A stretch of 64,000 bases of DNA from positions 36,491,001 through 36,555,000 of the forward strand of contig NC_073353.2 in the NCBI RefSeq assembly GCF_027580225.2, read 5' to 3'. This stretch comes from Misgurnus anguillicaudatus (taxonomy: Eukaryota > Chordata > Actinopteri > Cypriniformes > Cobitidae). The stretch's first letter is position 1. Each line of letters opens with the position of its first letter. The notes beneath the pieces are model-generated. The model saw nothing but the letters and a program-made list of their open reading frames with translations. It was not told the origin of the DNA and made no database searches. The position numbers and the translations under genes were made by a program. Below are positions 46,104 to 57,931 of the stretch, piece by piece.

Positions 46104-47640
46104 TAGAGGTCTTCACAGGTCCACTTGGGTGATTCTCACAAAACCATTGAAACACCACGGCACTAATGATTTTAGCTTTAAAATGTGCAATATAGTAACA
46201 TTAAAAAGCATCAAAATTAACACAATACTGTGTTCTACCTTGCACAATGTGTGATTTCAACATAAGTAAAGTTTATAATTGTAAATTTTATCTCATTTTC
46301 TGCTGAAATTCTCATTACCGCAATGTGTCCGGCTGTGTTTGAACATGCATTATGTTGTAATTTAATCAAATTAACACAAAAATATTAAGAAAAAAAATAA
46401 ATGGATGTTTTGCTAGACTACTTTAGATGACAGAAAAAATATTTACTGAATATTCATGTATAATAATAATGAAGAAAAATTAGGAAAATGATGTGTCCAT
46501 GCCTGATGTTCTCATCCTCCGCAACACTTTTTGAGAACAGTTTAAGCACACATACAGAATTTTAATAAAGTCTGATTTTGAGTGACCAAGCACATGGACC
46601 AGTTACTTCAAGATGGCTACTAGGTAAGATCCTTTTTTTACAGTTAATTTGAAATATTGTCTTGTCAAAATCCTTACACGACATTTTGATTATCATTACC
46701 GCAAACAGATGCTTATTAAATGTTAATTTAATTAATAGAAGCATAATACTTTGATTTTAAATGCATGTGCAGAATCTCCAAATTATGTTCTTTCAGGTTT
46801 GTCATGTCATTTTGAAAATATGTCAGTGTTGATGTTTTCTGACTGTTGCGGTAATGAGATTTTTTAGGACAAATTTTTTAAATTATGTTACAAAAAGTGT
46901 TAAATGATAAGTAAAAGTTTTTAAATTAATGTTCCCATTTACTCCAGACTTTGTTTTTCAATGTCTGGTGGGAAAAAAGTAAATGTAAGCAATTTTTACA
47001 TTTTCATGCTTGACATTTTTAAAACCAAGTTTTCGTGAGAATCACCCACTTAGATCCGAAAACCCGAGGTCCGACCCGAGACCCGATCGGGTTCGGGTCT
47101 AAAAGTTTCACATGTGCCTCGGACACAGGTCGGGTACAATAATAGCGGCATCGGGTCTCGGGTTATTTAAAAATGAATGTGTTTTTTCTGAACGGACCCG
47201 AGAAGACCCGAACTCTCTCGCCTGTGTGCGTCAATGTCCTTTTCAAACCGCTCATCTGTTTGCCAAGAGCGCTTGCGACATTGTGTGGTTGTCGGAAGGT
47301 TCATTTTCGTTGAGACAAACATGTCGGTCAATTATAAATGTACATTTTAGCGGTTACGTTGGTGTCGTCGTCAGATAACAAAGTAAAACAAATGGAGCAG
47401 CTCGCCAAATTGGTTGCAAGGCCACCGGAGTTTCTTTCTGTCTGACTGCTACACGTCAAACAATAGTAACAAAAGTAACAAAACGATTACATTTGCATTC
47501 CAAGCTATGACAGCATCTTTAGCACACAACCCTTGACAGAGCTGACAAATATTTCAGCATCGTTTCGCACGTGTGTAGACCAGGACAGCTGACCAAGAGA
47601 AATTAATTCCTAAAGCGGTGTTTTTTCTTATAACGGCCCG
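46104..47640. mobile_element. hAT-like element end (TAGAGGTCTTCACAGG), right limit unknown
   Basis: Starts TAGAGGTCTTCACAGGTCC; after the insert it continues AGATCCGAAAACCCGAGG and repeated ACCCGA/GGGTCT words. GC-rich. The right end was not identified. Confidence 0.45.
46127..47047. mobile_element. GGGTGATTCTC element, TSD ACTT, copy 2
   Basis: Starts GGGTGATTCTCACAAAA and ends TTTTCGTGAGAATCACCC; ACTT on both sides (46123-46126, 47048-47051). The word CATTACCGCAA occurs several times in both orientations (about 46314, 46695, and inverted near 46850). Non-coding. Confidence 0.8.
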
Positions 47641-47805
47641 GGTTGTGTTTTTGGTTTAATGTGTTACAGTACCAATCAATCTTCATGTGCTCTAACACAT
47701 CCTGAAGTTTACCTTCTTAGTTTTTCAAAATAAAAGTAAATTGGGTTTAAATGTCAGGAGTTCCTTTCGGGTTCCTAGTTCTCCCCATCATCATCCTCAT
47801 CATAA

Positions 47806-48330
47806 TTAACTGCTTATTATCTCTTTCCCCGCCAGCGTTAAAAAAAAAGTTGCCAGCCAGCACCAGCATTTTTCATGATTTTCACAAAAGCTTAATGCCT
47901 TCCAGAAAATGTTTTTCTTTAATATATATAAACAAACAATATATCAAATGAAAAAACAGACCCTCTGCTTTCAAACAAAAAAAAAACGTTTCATCCTACC
48001 TATTAGTTCTCTTTTTATCACCTCTCAAATATGGGTAGGTTTCTTCAAAAACACCCAATTTTGAGCAAAAAGCTCTTGTGAAGGACTTTTGATAGAGGTC
48101 AGGTGCAGAGCGATCTTTAAAACATACACGGAGTTCTTTCTCTTTCACGTGAGGCCCAACTTCCGGGTTGTATAAGTTGCGGAAGTGCACCCCCTGGGGG
48201 ATTATAGCGGTATTGTGGAAAGCCGGAAATTCTCGTCATTGGCAGGGAAGCGTTTTCTCTTAATTGAGGACTTATAAAAAAAATTAAAAAAATGGAGGAG
48301 TTATCTCGTCAATGGCGGCGAAAGAGTTAA
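47806..48330. mobile_element. TTAA element with CTCTTTCCCCGCCA / GGCGAAAGAG ends, copy 1
   Basis: Inverted ends CTCTTTCCCCGCCA and TGGCGGCGAAAGAG. Flanks: TTAACTGCTTATTA on the left and TTAACTGCTGATTT on the right. Shares CACCCAATTTTGAGCAAAAA and TTCCGGGTTGTATAAGTTGC with the copy at about 53900-54377. Confidence 0.65.
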
Positions 48331-48689
48331 CTGCTGATTTAAAGGAAAATGACCTTTCTCAGTCCGTCCACTTTCCCCACCTTCATCTTTCAATGAGTAT
48401 TGAGGCTTTTCACGAAATATATACGTGAAAACAAACAATATCGTGCACAATCCATATTTTGTGTTTTGCTTTGTTTGTATATGAAAGAAAAAACTGAAAA
48501 AAATCTTGGATGCTTCCAGGTCCCGCTGCCAATACTTTATGTTAAAAATGTCTATTATTCTAATTTGATTTAATTTAATTATCATAGTGTTCAAACTGCT
48601 CTATATGTTTTATTCTCAACAATTCAAGTTTGTACTGTCGGGTTAAACTATGTTCAATAAACTAGCTAATAGACCAACTGTATAGTATT

Positions 48690-48775
48690 GTAAGTGCTTA
48701 ATATCGGTATCGGCCAGAAGTTGTCTGTTTAAATCGGTATTGGCCCAAAAAAAAATCCTATTGGTGCATCCCTAG
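48690..48775. mobile_element. hAT-like right end (..TTGGTGCATCCCTA)
   Basis: ATATCGGTATCGGCC and AATCGGTATTGGCCC words, end TATTGGTGCATCCCTA. Confidence 0.55.
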
Positions 48776-48819
48776 TTTATAATTTGAATTTAAAAAAGCA
48801 ACACTCGTCAAACACAATC

Positions 48820-49060
48820 ATAAACAATCATATTTTTATTATCATGAAAATACCTGAAACAATCTGAAGAACAGCGATATAAATATCTCTTTAGACATTA
48901 ACTGGAATAGCATTTGTAATGCTACTTCTTCTGTGGCACAAATGGCATTTCTACACGAGAGCGCCCTCTGGCTTTTGGATGTGGCGGCATTTCACCGTAA
49001 TTCATTCAAATTCATTCATTGAGAAAACGCGCATTTGCACGATTAATCGTCACAGCCCTA
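48820..49060. mobile_element. hAT-like MITE, partial copy of 13061-13413
   Basis: Shares most of its 240 bp with the right part of 13061-13413, ending TTAATCGTCACAGCCCTA. Left end missing. Its ORF (MLLLLWHK...) matches that of the other copy only because the DNA does. Confidence 0.7.
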
Positions 49061-50211
49061 CCAAATGTATGTCTGTACCAAAGACCTTTTTAAAGCTTAC
49101 TGCCCCAATGACAGCTTGGGACCATTTTTATTATTATTCTTAACAAACCCCTAAACTGATGCATACCCAATATAAAGACTGATGACACATCAGGCTTGAT
49201 TAAACTCAACTATTTGTTTTAATCCCAAGCATTTTAGTTTTTAGAGTAAAAGCACACAGGATGGACATCAAATTGACTTTTATGAGCAAAAACGAAATGA
49301 ATAAATAAACCCTGTGTGCGTGATCTGGGCTCCCTGACCTCAGCTTAACATCACTGACCCTTCAAAATCACTGACGTCAAACAGGATGATTGCTCAAAAA
49401 AGAAAAATGTAATCTGACATGACGCTTTCATGCTGATCAAAGCATCTATTTTATTATTAATGCAGTATTATTTTGTTAGATAGATGTAGAGAGGGAAATC
49501 ATTCAAGTGTTTACTGTGAAAGGCTGTGTTATATTCGACATTTGGGGAAAAACAGGACATAGCATTGAGCAGGTCAACAGCTATTGTAAAGATACTGAAC
49601 CACATTGTGCATCAAAAACACAACCACAGTGTTTGTACTCACTCTCCCAAATTCAAATTGAATTATTATAAACCATAAATGCACAATATGCACTAATATT
49701 CATATATAAATTGTGCATATGTTTGAATTTATTTACAAAACTAAATAAAAAATACAGTCCAGAGTGTGCAAAGCTGTAAGCTTAACCTATGCAAAATGTG
49801 ACAAATTAAACAAGAAATGTTGATTTGTATTTTTTTAGGACACAAAATAGTTCCCATAGCCTGATGCATGTTATTTCATAGCTTGGTTGACCTAACTATT
49901 TATTTATATGGAAAAAAAATATGAACAAGTAGGTGTGTCCACTTTTCACTGGTAAATATTCCTCTCCAACCTTTGGCCATTGCAGCCTTGCAGTACAGTT
50001 TTATTGGACAAAGTTGGACCTTGTGTCCTCCATAGGCACCAAACATCATATAAAAGTCACAAGGAACAACTTGACCTTCACAGATTGATGCGAGAGATGA
50101 ACAATCGGCTCTATTTCATGTGTATAAATAACCCCCATGAAAATAACATACATGGACATGTGACTACAACACATGAATGCTATAAAGCTTATAGATATAC
50201 AATACACAATT
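49061..50211. other. Stretch without recognised gene
   Basis: The 162-codon ORF (49980-50468) is the longest outside tandem repeats, but its second half lies in the MITE at 50212-50395 and nothing matches a known protein. Not called. Confidence 0.3.
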
Positions 50212-50395
50212 CACTCTTAGAAAAAAGGTACAAGATAGTGCAGAAGTTGTCACTGGGGTGGTATCTATTCAAAAAGTACACTTTTGTACCTAAAAACTAC
50301 ATACTGGTACGTGAAAGTTACATATCTGTACCAAAATGGTACGTTAGGACCTTTTTACAAGGTACCGTCCCCAGTGACATATTTTGTAGATACAT
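50212..50395. mobile_element. MITE (CACTCTTAGAAAAAAGGTAC)
   Basis: Left CACTCTTAGAAAAAAGGTAC, internal GTACCTAAAAACTACATACT, and CCTTTTTACAAGGTACCGTC with CCCCAGTGACA mirrored by TGTCACTGGGG. Confidence 0.55.
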
Positions 50396-50472
50396 CATTA
50401 GCATCCGTTTCTACGGCTGTTATCTGAGAGTCATCCGGCATATTGGAACAGTCCAAAGGGTTATGTAAGCCA

Positions 50473-50655
50473 CACTGCAACAAATACGCAGCATTTTTGT
50501 CAACTCAACAATATTTTGGTGTTTTTTAATGTTACAATTTCAAGTTGATTTTATAAGTTGTGTCAACTTTTTACAAGCCAAAACTTTAAATGATAGGTTG
50601 AAATGATTTGCAAAGCCAAGTTGTTTTAGCTTGATGCTGCATTTTGTTTACAGTG
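50473..50655. mobile_element. MITE (CACTGCAACAAATACGCAGC)
   Basis: Ends CACTGCAACAAATACGCAGC and ATGCTGCATTTTGTTTACAGTG (split: ATGCTGCATTTT GTTTACAGTG). Interior AT-rich with TTTACAAGCCAAAA words. Confidence 0.65.
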
Positions 50656-50784
50656 AAGCGTTGCCAAGTTTCTCACGGAATCGGATTACCTTGCAAACTA
50701 AAGTTTTGGCATTTGGGAAAAGGTCATTGTGTAGATTTGATCAGAATACAACACTGGGTTCATGCTCAGAAAATTTATTTTCAG

Positions 50785-51575
50785 TTTAATTTTCCCACAT
50801 TAATATTTCAGTCCTTCCAGAAAAACACAGTTTTTTGATTGTTGCGGGCAAAAATCCTTGATCTTGCGGCACGTTTTCTTTAAAAATGCCATGAAAAATG
50901 CAGAATATTGAAGAATTTTTTTCGATGAAATTGCGGCAACTTGCGAAAAACGGCGGCAACTTGCGAAAACGGCGGCAACTTGCGAAAACGGCGGCAACTT
51001 GCGAAAACGGCGGCAACTTGCGAAAACGGCGGCAACTTGCGAAAACGGCGGCAACTTGCGAAAACGGCGGCAACTTGCGAAAACGGCGGCAACTTGCGAA
51101 AACGGCGGCAACTTGCGAAAACGGCGGCAACTTGCACAAACGGCGGCAACTTGCACAAACGGCGGCAACTTGCACAAACGGCGGCAACTTGCACAAACGG
51201 CGGCAACTTGCACAAACGGCGGCAACTTGCACAAACGGCGGCAATCTGTTTGCAGCTTTTGCAGCTTTTGAATGATGTTCACGTCACAATCTGTCACTTC
51301 ATAACATTCCCATGGCAACAGGGCACATGGCTGCGTTTGTGTGAAGTAAATGCAAAATTTTTCAACTTTGTGCTAAGATATATGTGACTTTTTGCTACGA
51401 AACCCCGCATATTTTGCGCCCAGAAATCTGTCATTTATGCAGTCAAAGTGCGTTGCATTTGAAAAAATGCGGCCCACGCATAAATATGTGGACTTTGGCT
51501 GATTATGCATTGAATCATACGATCGCATAATCGCGTTTTCTGGAGAGACTGATATTTTAGGAAAATTTTTCTGAA
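50785..51575. mobile_element. DNA element carrying the 19-bp minisatellite
   Basis: Left TTCAGTCCTTCCAGAAAAAC and right CGTTTTCTGGAGAGACTGA are inverts, and ATTTTCC words lie beyond on both sides. The body includes ATCGCATAATCGCGTTTTCT, a cyprinid transposon end I recall. The minisatellite fills 50941-51244. Confidence 0.55.
50941..51244. repeat. 19-bp minisatellite, 16 units in two variant blocks
   Basis: Ten units of TTGCGAAAACGGCGGCAAC (the first with one extra A) followed by six of TTGCACAAACGGCGGCAAC. No stop codon occurs in any frame of the array, so large ORFs run on both strands; the 19-residue peptide periods follow from the unit length. Almost no other variation. Confidence 0.95.
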
Positions 51576-52368
51576 AAAAAGGAATGCAATACTTACTCAA
51601 TTATTACTATTTGGCAAATCTGGCAACCCTACGAAGCCAGTGCATGAACACTCGAGAGCATGTAAAACCATAGTAATAAGCATGTATATCTATCATATGT
51701 CACATGCTGTTTTTTTAAAGTAAAATCACTTTCACAACACACAAAAGCTTACATAACAAAACATTAAAGTGTTACTGTTTTCTTTTTTTAATTGAAGCAC
51801 TTTTCTTTTTTTAAGAGTGTAGTCATGATCACGTTTAACTGGATGTGTTGTTTGGGATGCTGAGAGAAAAGAATGCTTACTAAGCGCCTGAAAAACTTTA
51901 TTAATGACAGCACATGAAAGCGAGTAGAAGTAAACTTCTGAATATGATGCCTTCTAATCGAAGCAGATTTGTGAATTAGAAGCAAACTGAGTTCTCAGCT
52001 TCCATCCCATCACTGCTGACACCAAAGTTAAGTCATTTTTTGTGAGATAACTCTGCATGAAGGTAAAAATCTGTACTTGTGATTAATGACAATTTGCAAA
52101 TACACAGATGGCTGTTCATGGAAAAGCAAGCAAAGACATCAGCAATATTTCAAAACTTCACATTGCTGTCTACTGTTGACTAGGCATGTTGCAGATCTTA
52201 TTATTATAACCCATTGGTAAAAAGTAACTTAAGCTACTGTACAGAATGACCATATATCAATGTAATTAATCACGTCTTCAGAAAAAATGACTACAGGCAG
52301 TATTATCTATCAAACACTCTCGCTTGTATAAACACAAAATGCTTATCCCAACTTTTCTGTTCGGTCCA
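51576..52368. other. Stretch without recognised gene
   Basis: AT-rich, nothing supportable. Confidence 0.25.
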
Positions 52369-52373
52369 ATGTA

Positions 52374-52530
52374 GGGATGCACAATTAATCAAAAAACTAA
52401 CCGGGATTACAATTATGTGTAAAACAATTACATAATCGGCAAAAGCCTCAAGTACAGCTGTCCATTTGTGCTCATTTCTGTGCGTTATAGCAGTATGTTT
52501 GGGAAGCAAATACAGTGGTGAATCACAGAT
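52374..52530. mobile_element. hAT-like left end (TAGGGATGCACAATTAATC)
   Basis: TAGGGATGCACAATTAATCA then ATTACATAATCGGC and similar words. Right end absent. Confidence 0.5.
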
Positions 52531-52588
52531 TTAAAATTGATAAATGAAGTGTCCTTTAACTATTAGTTTTGGATTTTTTACTAACAAC

Positions 52589-53418
52589 TTAAAGGGATAG
52601 TTCGGCCAAAAACGATATTAAACCCATGATTTACTCACCCCCAAGCTGTCCGAGTTGCATATGTCCATCGTTTTTCAGACAAACACATCCTCGGATATTC
52701 CAGAAAACACTTTAGATCTTTCTGTTCATCAAATGCTATGCCACGGGGTCCAGCAACAGTCCACGACCTTCAAGTCCAAAAAAGTGCGTCCATCCTTCAC
52801 AAATTAAATCCAAACGGCTCCAGGATGATAAACAAAGGTCTTCTGTGGGTAATCCGTGCGGTGTTGTTGTAGAAATATCCATATTTAAAATGTTATTAAC
52901 GTTATAAACTACCTTCCGGTAGCGCCGCCATCTTAGACTCAGGAGAGAGTATGAGCGTAGTGTACGCACTTTTCTTAGTGACGTATGACAAATTCGGAGG
53001 GCGGGGGCACAGAGCAGCAGCAGAGAAACTCTGTACGTTGCGTAAGCTCTCATCCTGAATGCGCATCACTCCAAAATGGCGGCGCTACCGGAAGGCAGCT
53101 TACAACGTCAACAACATCTCAAATATGGACACCTCCACAACAACCCCGCACGGACCACCCACAGAAGACCTTTGTTTATCATCCTGGAGCCGTTTGGATT
53201 TAATTTGTGAAGGATGGACGCACTTTTTTGGACTTGAAGGTCGTGGACTATTGCTGGACCCCGTAACATAACATTTAATGAACAGAAAGATCTAAAATAT
53301 TTTCTAAAATATCCGAAAATGTGTTTGTCTGAAAAACGATGGACATATGCAACTCGGACAGCTTGGGGGTGAGTAAATCATGGGTTTAATATCGTTTTTG
53401 GCCGAACTATCCCTTTAA
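52589..53418. mobile_element. 830-bp TTAA fold-back element
   Basis: TTAA at both ends, ends AGGGATAGTTCGGCCAAAAA and inverse. Arms 52589-52935 and 53072-53418 are almost identical inverts, with a GC-rich loop (about 52936-53071). The mirrored ORFs on both strands (52736-53053 minus, 53059-53271 plus) come from the two arms and share PTEDLCLSSWSRLDLICEGW. Probably young. Confidence 0.9.
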
Positions 53419-53555
53419 CTCCCATAACTATTTGTTATTTACATTATATTATTTAGTTTTGGATGTTTCAAATTTTCCATGCAGCTGCTTCACAGAAAGT
53501 TATAAAAGATTTAAAGACGTCAATGTAAAATCTATTAATCAACAAGAATAATCAC

Positions 53556-54400
53556 TAGGGCTGTCAAGATGATTAAATAATCGTCTCACCGCGATTGTTT
53601 GACCTCATTGCGATGATTTCAGATCACCGCAATGATTGCACATCTCTCTAAAAAACACAAGGGGGAGCTGCAGCGCCTGTGTATAAACGAGACTGTATCA
53701 GATGGCGCTCCTTAACTGACAGTGCAACGTGATACATTGCAAAGCCATTCAATACATGTGTACTAATTGTACTAATATGACCTTAGTAGGATTGGCTACT
53801 ATTTAAAGCCTGTTCTGGTATAGTAAGTTTATTTTTTATTTTAGTTATTTTTCAGACACTTCATTTTGTTTATTTCTTATGAAGAATTTTTAGTTTTTGA
53901 AAGATATATATATGTGTGAAAAACAAGCAAAAAATGTATGAGAATTAAATGTCAAAGCAATGAAACCAAAATGTTCTTCTTTAAATATATAAACAAGCAA
54001 TATATCAGATGAAAGAACAGACTCTCTGCTTTCAAACAAAAAAAAAAAACGTTTCATCCTACCTTCATTAATTCTCTTGTAATCACCTTTCAAACATGGG
54101 TAGGTTTTTTTAAAAACACCCAATTTTGAGCAAAAAGCTGAGATAATTCCATTTTTGCGAAAAACTTTTGATAGAGATCAGATGCAGAGCAATCTTTAAA
54201 ACATACACAGAGTTCTTTCTCTTTCACGTGAGGCGCTACTTCCGGGTTGTATAAGTTGCGGAAGCGCGCCACCTGGTGGATAATAGCGGTATTGCGGAAA
54301 GACGGAAAATCTCGTCAATGGCGGGGAAGCATTTTCTCTTAATTGACGAGGTATCTCGTCAATGGCGGCGAAGAGTTAATCGTCATAATCGGCAAAATCC
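53556..54400. mobile_element. hAT-like left end (TAGGGCTGTCAAGATGATTA) with a later insertion
   Basis: Starts TAGGGCTGTCAAGATGATTA and has CGATTG / CGCAATG words. After the TTAA element it seems to continue at 54374 (TTAATCGTCATAATCGGC). The right end was not identified. Confidence 0.45.
53890..54377. mobile_element. TTAA element with GGCGAAGAG end, copy 2
   Basis: Parallels 47880-48330: AAACAAGCAATATATCAGAT, CACCCAATTTTGAGCAAAAA, TTCCGGGTTGTATAAGTTGC, ending AATGGCGGCGAAGAGTTAA. Left end not clear. Confidence 0.65.
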
Positions 54401-55150
54401 TAAAACAGGATTTTTTTTTTTTATTCACACCAGGGTTTATTTGAATCTGTATGTGGATAATATAGGTACAAAACATGGAATTCACTTATTTAGTTTTAAT
54501 GACTTTTCAACTTCGAAAAATGTTTTCTTTCAACTTTCAATGAAGTAAGTTTCTATATTTAAATTGGTGAAGCGTTGGTGAAAAGTCATGGGTTTGATCC
54601 CAGAAACACACATGTGATTAATGAAATGTAACTTATAGATTAAATGCACTCCATTCTTATGTGGCTTAACACATCAGTTAATAGGCCAAATCCTATTTTT
54701 ATATCATTTTTTGTTATTTTATACAATGTGATATTTTCACATACTCTGGTAAAGACATACATAAATAAATACCTTTATCAAATTAAGACCTTTACAAGTT
54801 TGCAATCCATCTACATCAATAATCCACAAAAAACAAGGTACTGGCAAAAATTACAAACTATATTTTGCTTAATGCTTTGCATGATGCTTAGGGATTAATA
54901 TTCCATAATCCACTGAAAGGTTTAGATGGACCGGTCATAAAGATGGTGTGTTCAGACCCCTGACTGACCTCATCACAGCACACAAAACACAGATCTGTAC
55001 GTCATCTGCTCTGACTGGGGTTTATGTTACTGCTCATTGGGTCACGCCCTTACAAGCCCTGGATCTGCCATCACTCATGTATAAGATCTGCCTGGGCAGG
55101 CTTACACTACGGCCAGTCATGCATAACAAGTGCTGATTCAGGAAAACTGT
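54380..55150 (+). other. Stretch with a SINE-like B box at 54590
   Basis: GGGTTTGATCCCAG (54590-54603) is tRNA-like and followed by AAACACACATG, as in SINEs. The rest (54900-55130) seems unique. Confidence 0.35.
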
Positions 55151-56572
55151 CCCAACAAACCACTACCAAAACGATCAAACATGAGACCTCAACCAACACC
55201 ATCAAATAATGTAAAAAACACCATGATATCACAACAAACACCATCAAACCCCAATTAAAATCATCAAACACCATGATACCACAACCAAACCCTATCAAAC
55301 CCCAATCAAATCCATAAACCAGCACGAGACCACAACCAAAAGCATCATATCCCAATCAACACTATCAAACACATTGAGACTACAACCAACACCATCAAAC
55401 ACCATGAGACCCCAACCAACACCATCAAACACAATGAAAGCCTAACCAACATCATCAAACACCATGAGACTACAACCAACACCATCAAACACCATGAGAC
55501 CCCAACCAAAACCATTAAGCCTTCAAACACTCTCAAAACCCAATCAACACTATCAAACACTATGGGACCACAACCAACACCATGCGACCACAACCAACAC
55601 CATCACACACCATGAGACCACAACCAACACCATTAAGCCCCATGAGACCCCAACCAAAACCATCCAACCCCAATCAACACCATCAAACACAATGAAAACC
55701 CAACAAACACCATCAAACACCATGATACCACAACCAACCCATCGAGCACCATGAGACCACAACCAACACCATCCAACCCCAATCAACACCATCAAACACA
55801 ATGAAAACACAACAAACACCATGATACCACAACCAACCCATCGAGCACCATGAGACCACAACCAAAACCATCAAACCCCAATCAAATCCATCAACCAGCA
55901 CGAGACCACAGCCAAAAGCATCAAATCCCAATCAACACTATTAAACACATTAAGACTACAACCAACACCATCAAACACCAGGAGACCTCAATCAAAACCA
56001 TCCAACCACAATCAACACCATCAAACACTCTCAAAACTCAATCAACACTATCAAACACCATGGGACCACAACCAACACCATCAAACACCACAAGACCACA
56101 AACAACACCATCACACACCATGAGACCACAACCAACACCATTAAGCCCCATGAGACCCCAACCAAAACCATCCAACCCCAATCAACACCATCAAACACAA
56201 TGAAACCCCAACCAACACCATAAAACACCATGAAACTACAACCAACACCATCAAACACCATGAGACCTTAACCAAAACCATCCAACCCCAATCAACACCA
56301 TCAAACACTCTCAAAACTCAATCAACACCATCAAACACTCTCAAAACTCAATCAACCCTATCAAACACCATTGGACCACAACCAACACAATCAAGCACCA
56401 TGAGACCCCAACCAACACTGTCAAACCCCAGATAAATCCATCAGCCAGTAAAAGACCACAACCTACACCATCAAACACCATGAGACCTCAACCAAAACCA
56501 TCCAACCTCAATTAACACCATCAAACACATAAGACCAACATGAAACACAATGAGACCACAACCAACACCACT
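55151..56572. repeat. 30-bp minisatellite, about 47 units
   Basis: Basic unit near CACCATGAGACCACAACCAA plus CACCATCAAA. Variants with CCCCAATCAA or CTCTCAAAACTCAATCAA alternate, and longer blocks recur: a block with AATCAAATCCAT, CCAGCACGAGACCACA is at 55283-55335 and 55876-55920. Since 30 is a multiple of three, long open frames arise on both strands (PHETTTNTIK type; VSWCLMVLVV type). Confidence 0.95.
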
Positions 56573-57910
56573 ACTCATTCAACAGGAAGTTTTGAATCAA
56601 CATGATAGTAAATGTGTCATATATTTATATATAAATATATATCAAGTCTATAGAATACAGTGTTCAATGCCAATAGATTGAACTTCACCTTCTGGCTCTC
56701 GATGCATCTGACAGGATCATGGACTTAAAAGCTTTAGTCTTATTAACTGTGTTGCACTCCTACATACAGCCTGGCTAATGATGAGATGATCTCTTTAAGT
56801 TCAGCACACTTTACTATAAGCTGTATGTGACACAATTGACTAGGTATTGGCCTGCTGACCTACTCTTACTTCAATCCTACAAAAGTAAAGACTTCGTGTT
56901 CACAGATCATTTCACCTGCTCCCGAGTTGGACTTTTGAGCTGGTCGTTTTTCTGGATGAAGACTTTGTTATAAATCACTTTAGCCTGTCAGATCCAGGAT
57001 CACTTACACTGGGTAAGTTAACTTTTCATTAGGGAGTGACAACTTGTTCTTAAACCTAGTTAGCAGCTGTGCCGTCTTCTACGCACACAGGCAGCACACT
57101 AAACCAATCAAAAGCTCATTAGTGACCTTGTGTCATATGACTCTTTGATAATACATGATAATGTTGCAAGACCATTAAACCATTTATGTCTTCATCTGCC
57201 GTAGGCTTTTCTGATTTTGTATTTTGGTTAAATATTAATAATTGAGTAAGCATTGCATACCCTTTCTATATTACTAATGTGAAAAAACTGAACTGAAAAT
57301 ACATTTTCTGGACATGACGGCAATGTTGCATTCTGATGTAAAAATATTGCAATCCTTCGATGGGAAACATTGAAACATCAATGTTACTCCTGGCACAGAT
57401 TGGCAGTGATTTGTGGCCTGCTAAAGTTACAAAAACAGAGGCCGCTGGGTACAGACAACAACAGCCATCTACCCGGTGCCTCGAGGAGACAAAGAAGCCC
57501 AATGAAGCTGTCAGCTACAAATGAAAACTCACTTATAGGAGGAGGAATGCGGGGGTGTTGCATTGCCATACGGCCCACAGCTGTTCTTCAACACAGAGCG
57601 CTCCATTACACCATGCGTGAAGAGAGATGGCCCAGGGGCCACTGGGGGACGGAGGTGGATGGAATTTAGCCACAATATTATACACGCACAGGCAATTGTA
57701 GCTAAACACAGAAACAAAACAGAGGTCGCTCGCCCACACCTGAATATACTGTAGTTATAACGCTACACACAAGACGTGAACTTTGCTGAACCACATCAGA
57801 TATTTTTAAATGCTAAACGTGAATACATCTACAAGAAGCAGAGTTATTTATAAACCAGTCCAGTCTGATGTAATAAGAAATTAATTGTCTGCTGTGGTTG
57901 TTACATATAG
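56573..57910. other. Apparently single-copy stretch
   Basis: No repeat ends recognised. 57370-57720 is GC-rich and open in several frames on both strands (99, 64, 62 and 68 codons), which reflects low stop density; none shows a known domain. Possibly a conserved non-coding element or non-coding exon. Confidence 0.3.
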
Positions 57911-57931
57911 TACTGTGCAAATGTCTTAGGT

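Noticed and set aside
49980..50468. 162-codon ORF, longest outside tandem repeats
   Set aside because: Second half lies in a MITE; no recognisable domain, no splice context.
50786..51387. ORFs of 90-172 codons on both strands
   Set aside because: The 19-bp array has no stop in any frame; peptide period equals the unit length.
52736..53271. Paired ORFs encoding the same peptide on opposite strands
   Set aside because: Arms of one palindrome; no sign of a protein.
55107..56261. ORFs of 72-117 codons (PHETTTNTIK and VSWCLMVLVV repeats)
   Set aside because: By-product of a 30-bp minisatellite; no flanking coding sequence.
55151..56572. CRISPR-like array of 30-bp repeats
   Set aside because: No unique spacers; contiguous minisatellite in a eukaryotic genome.
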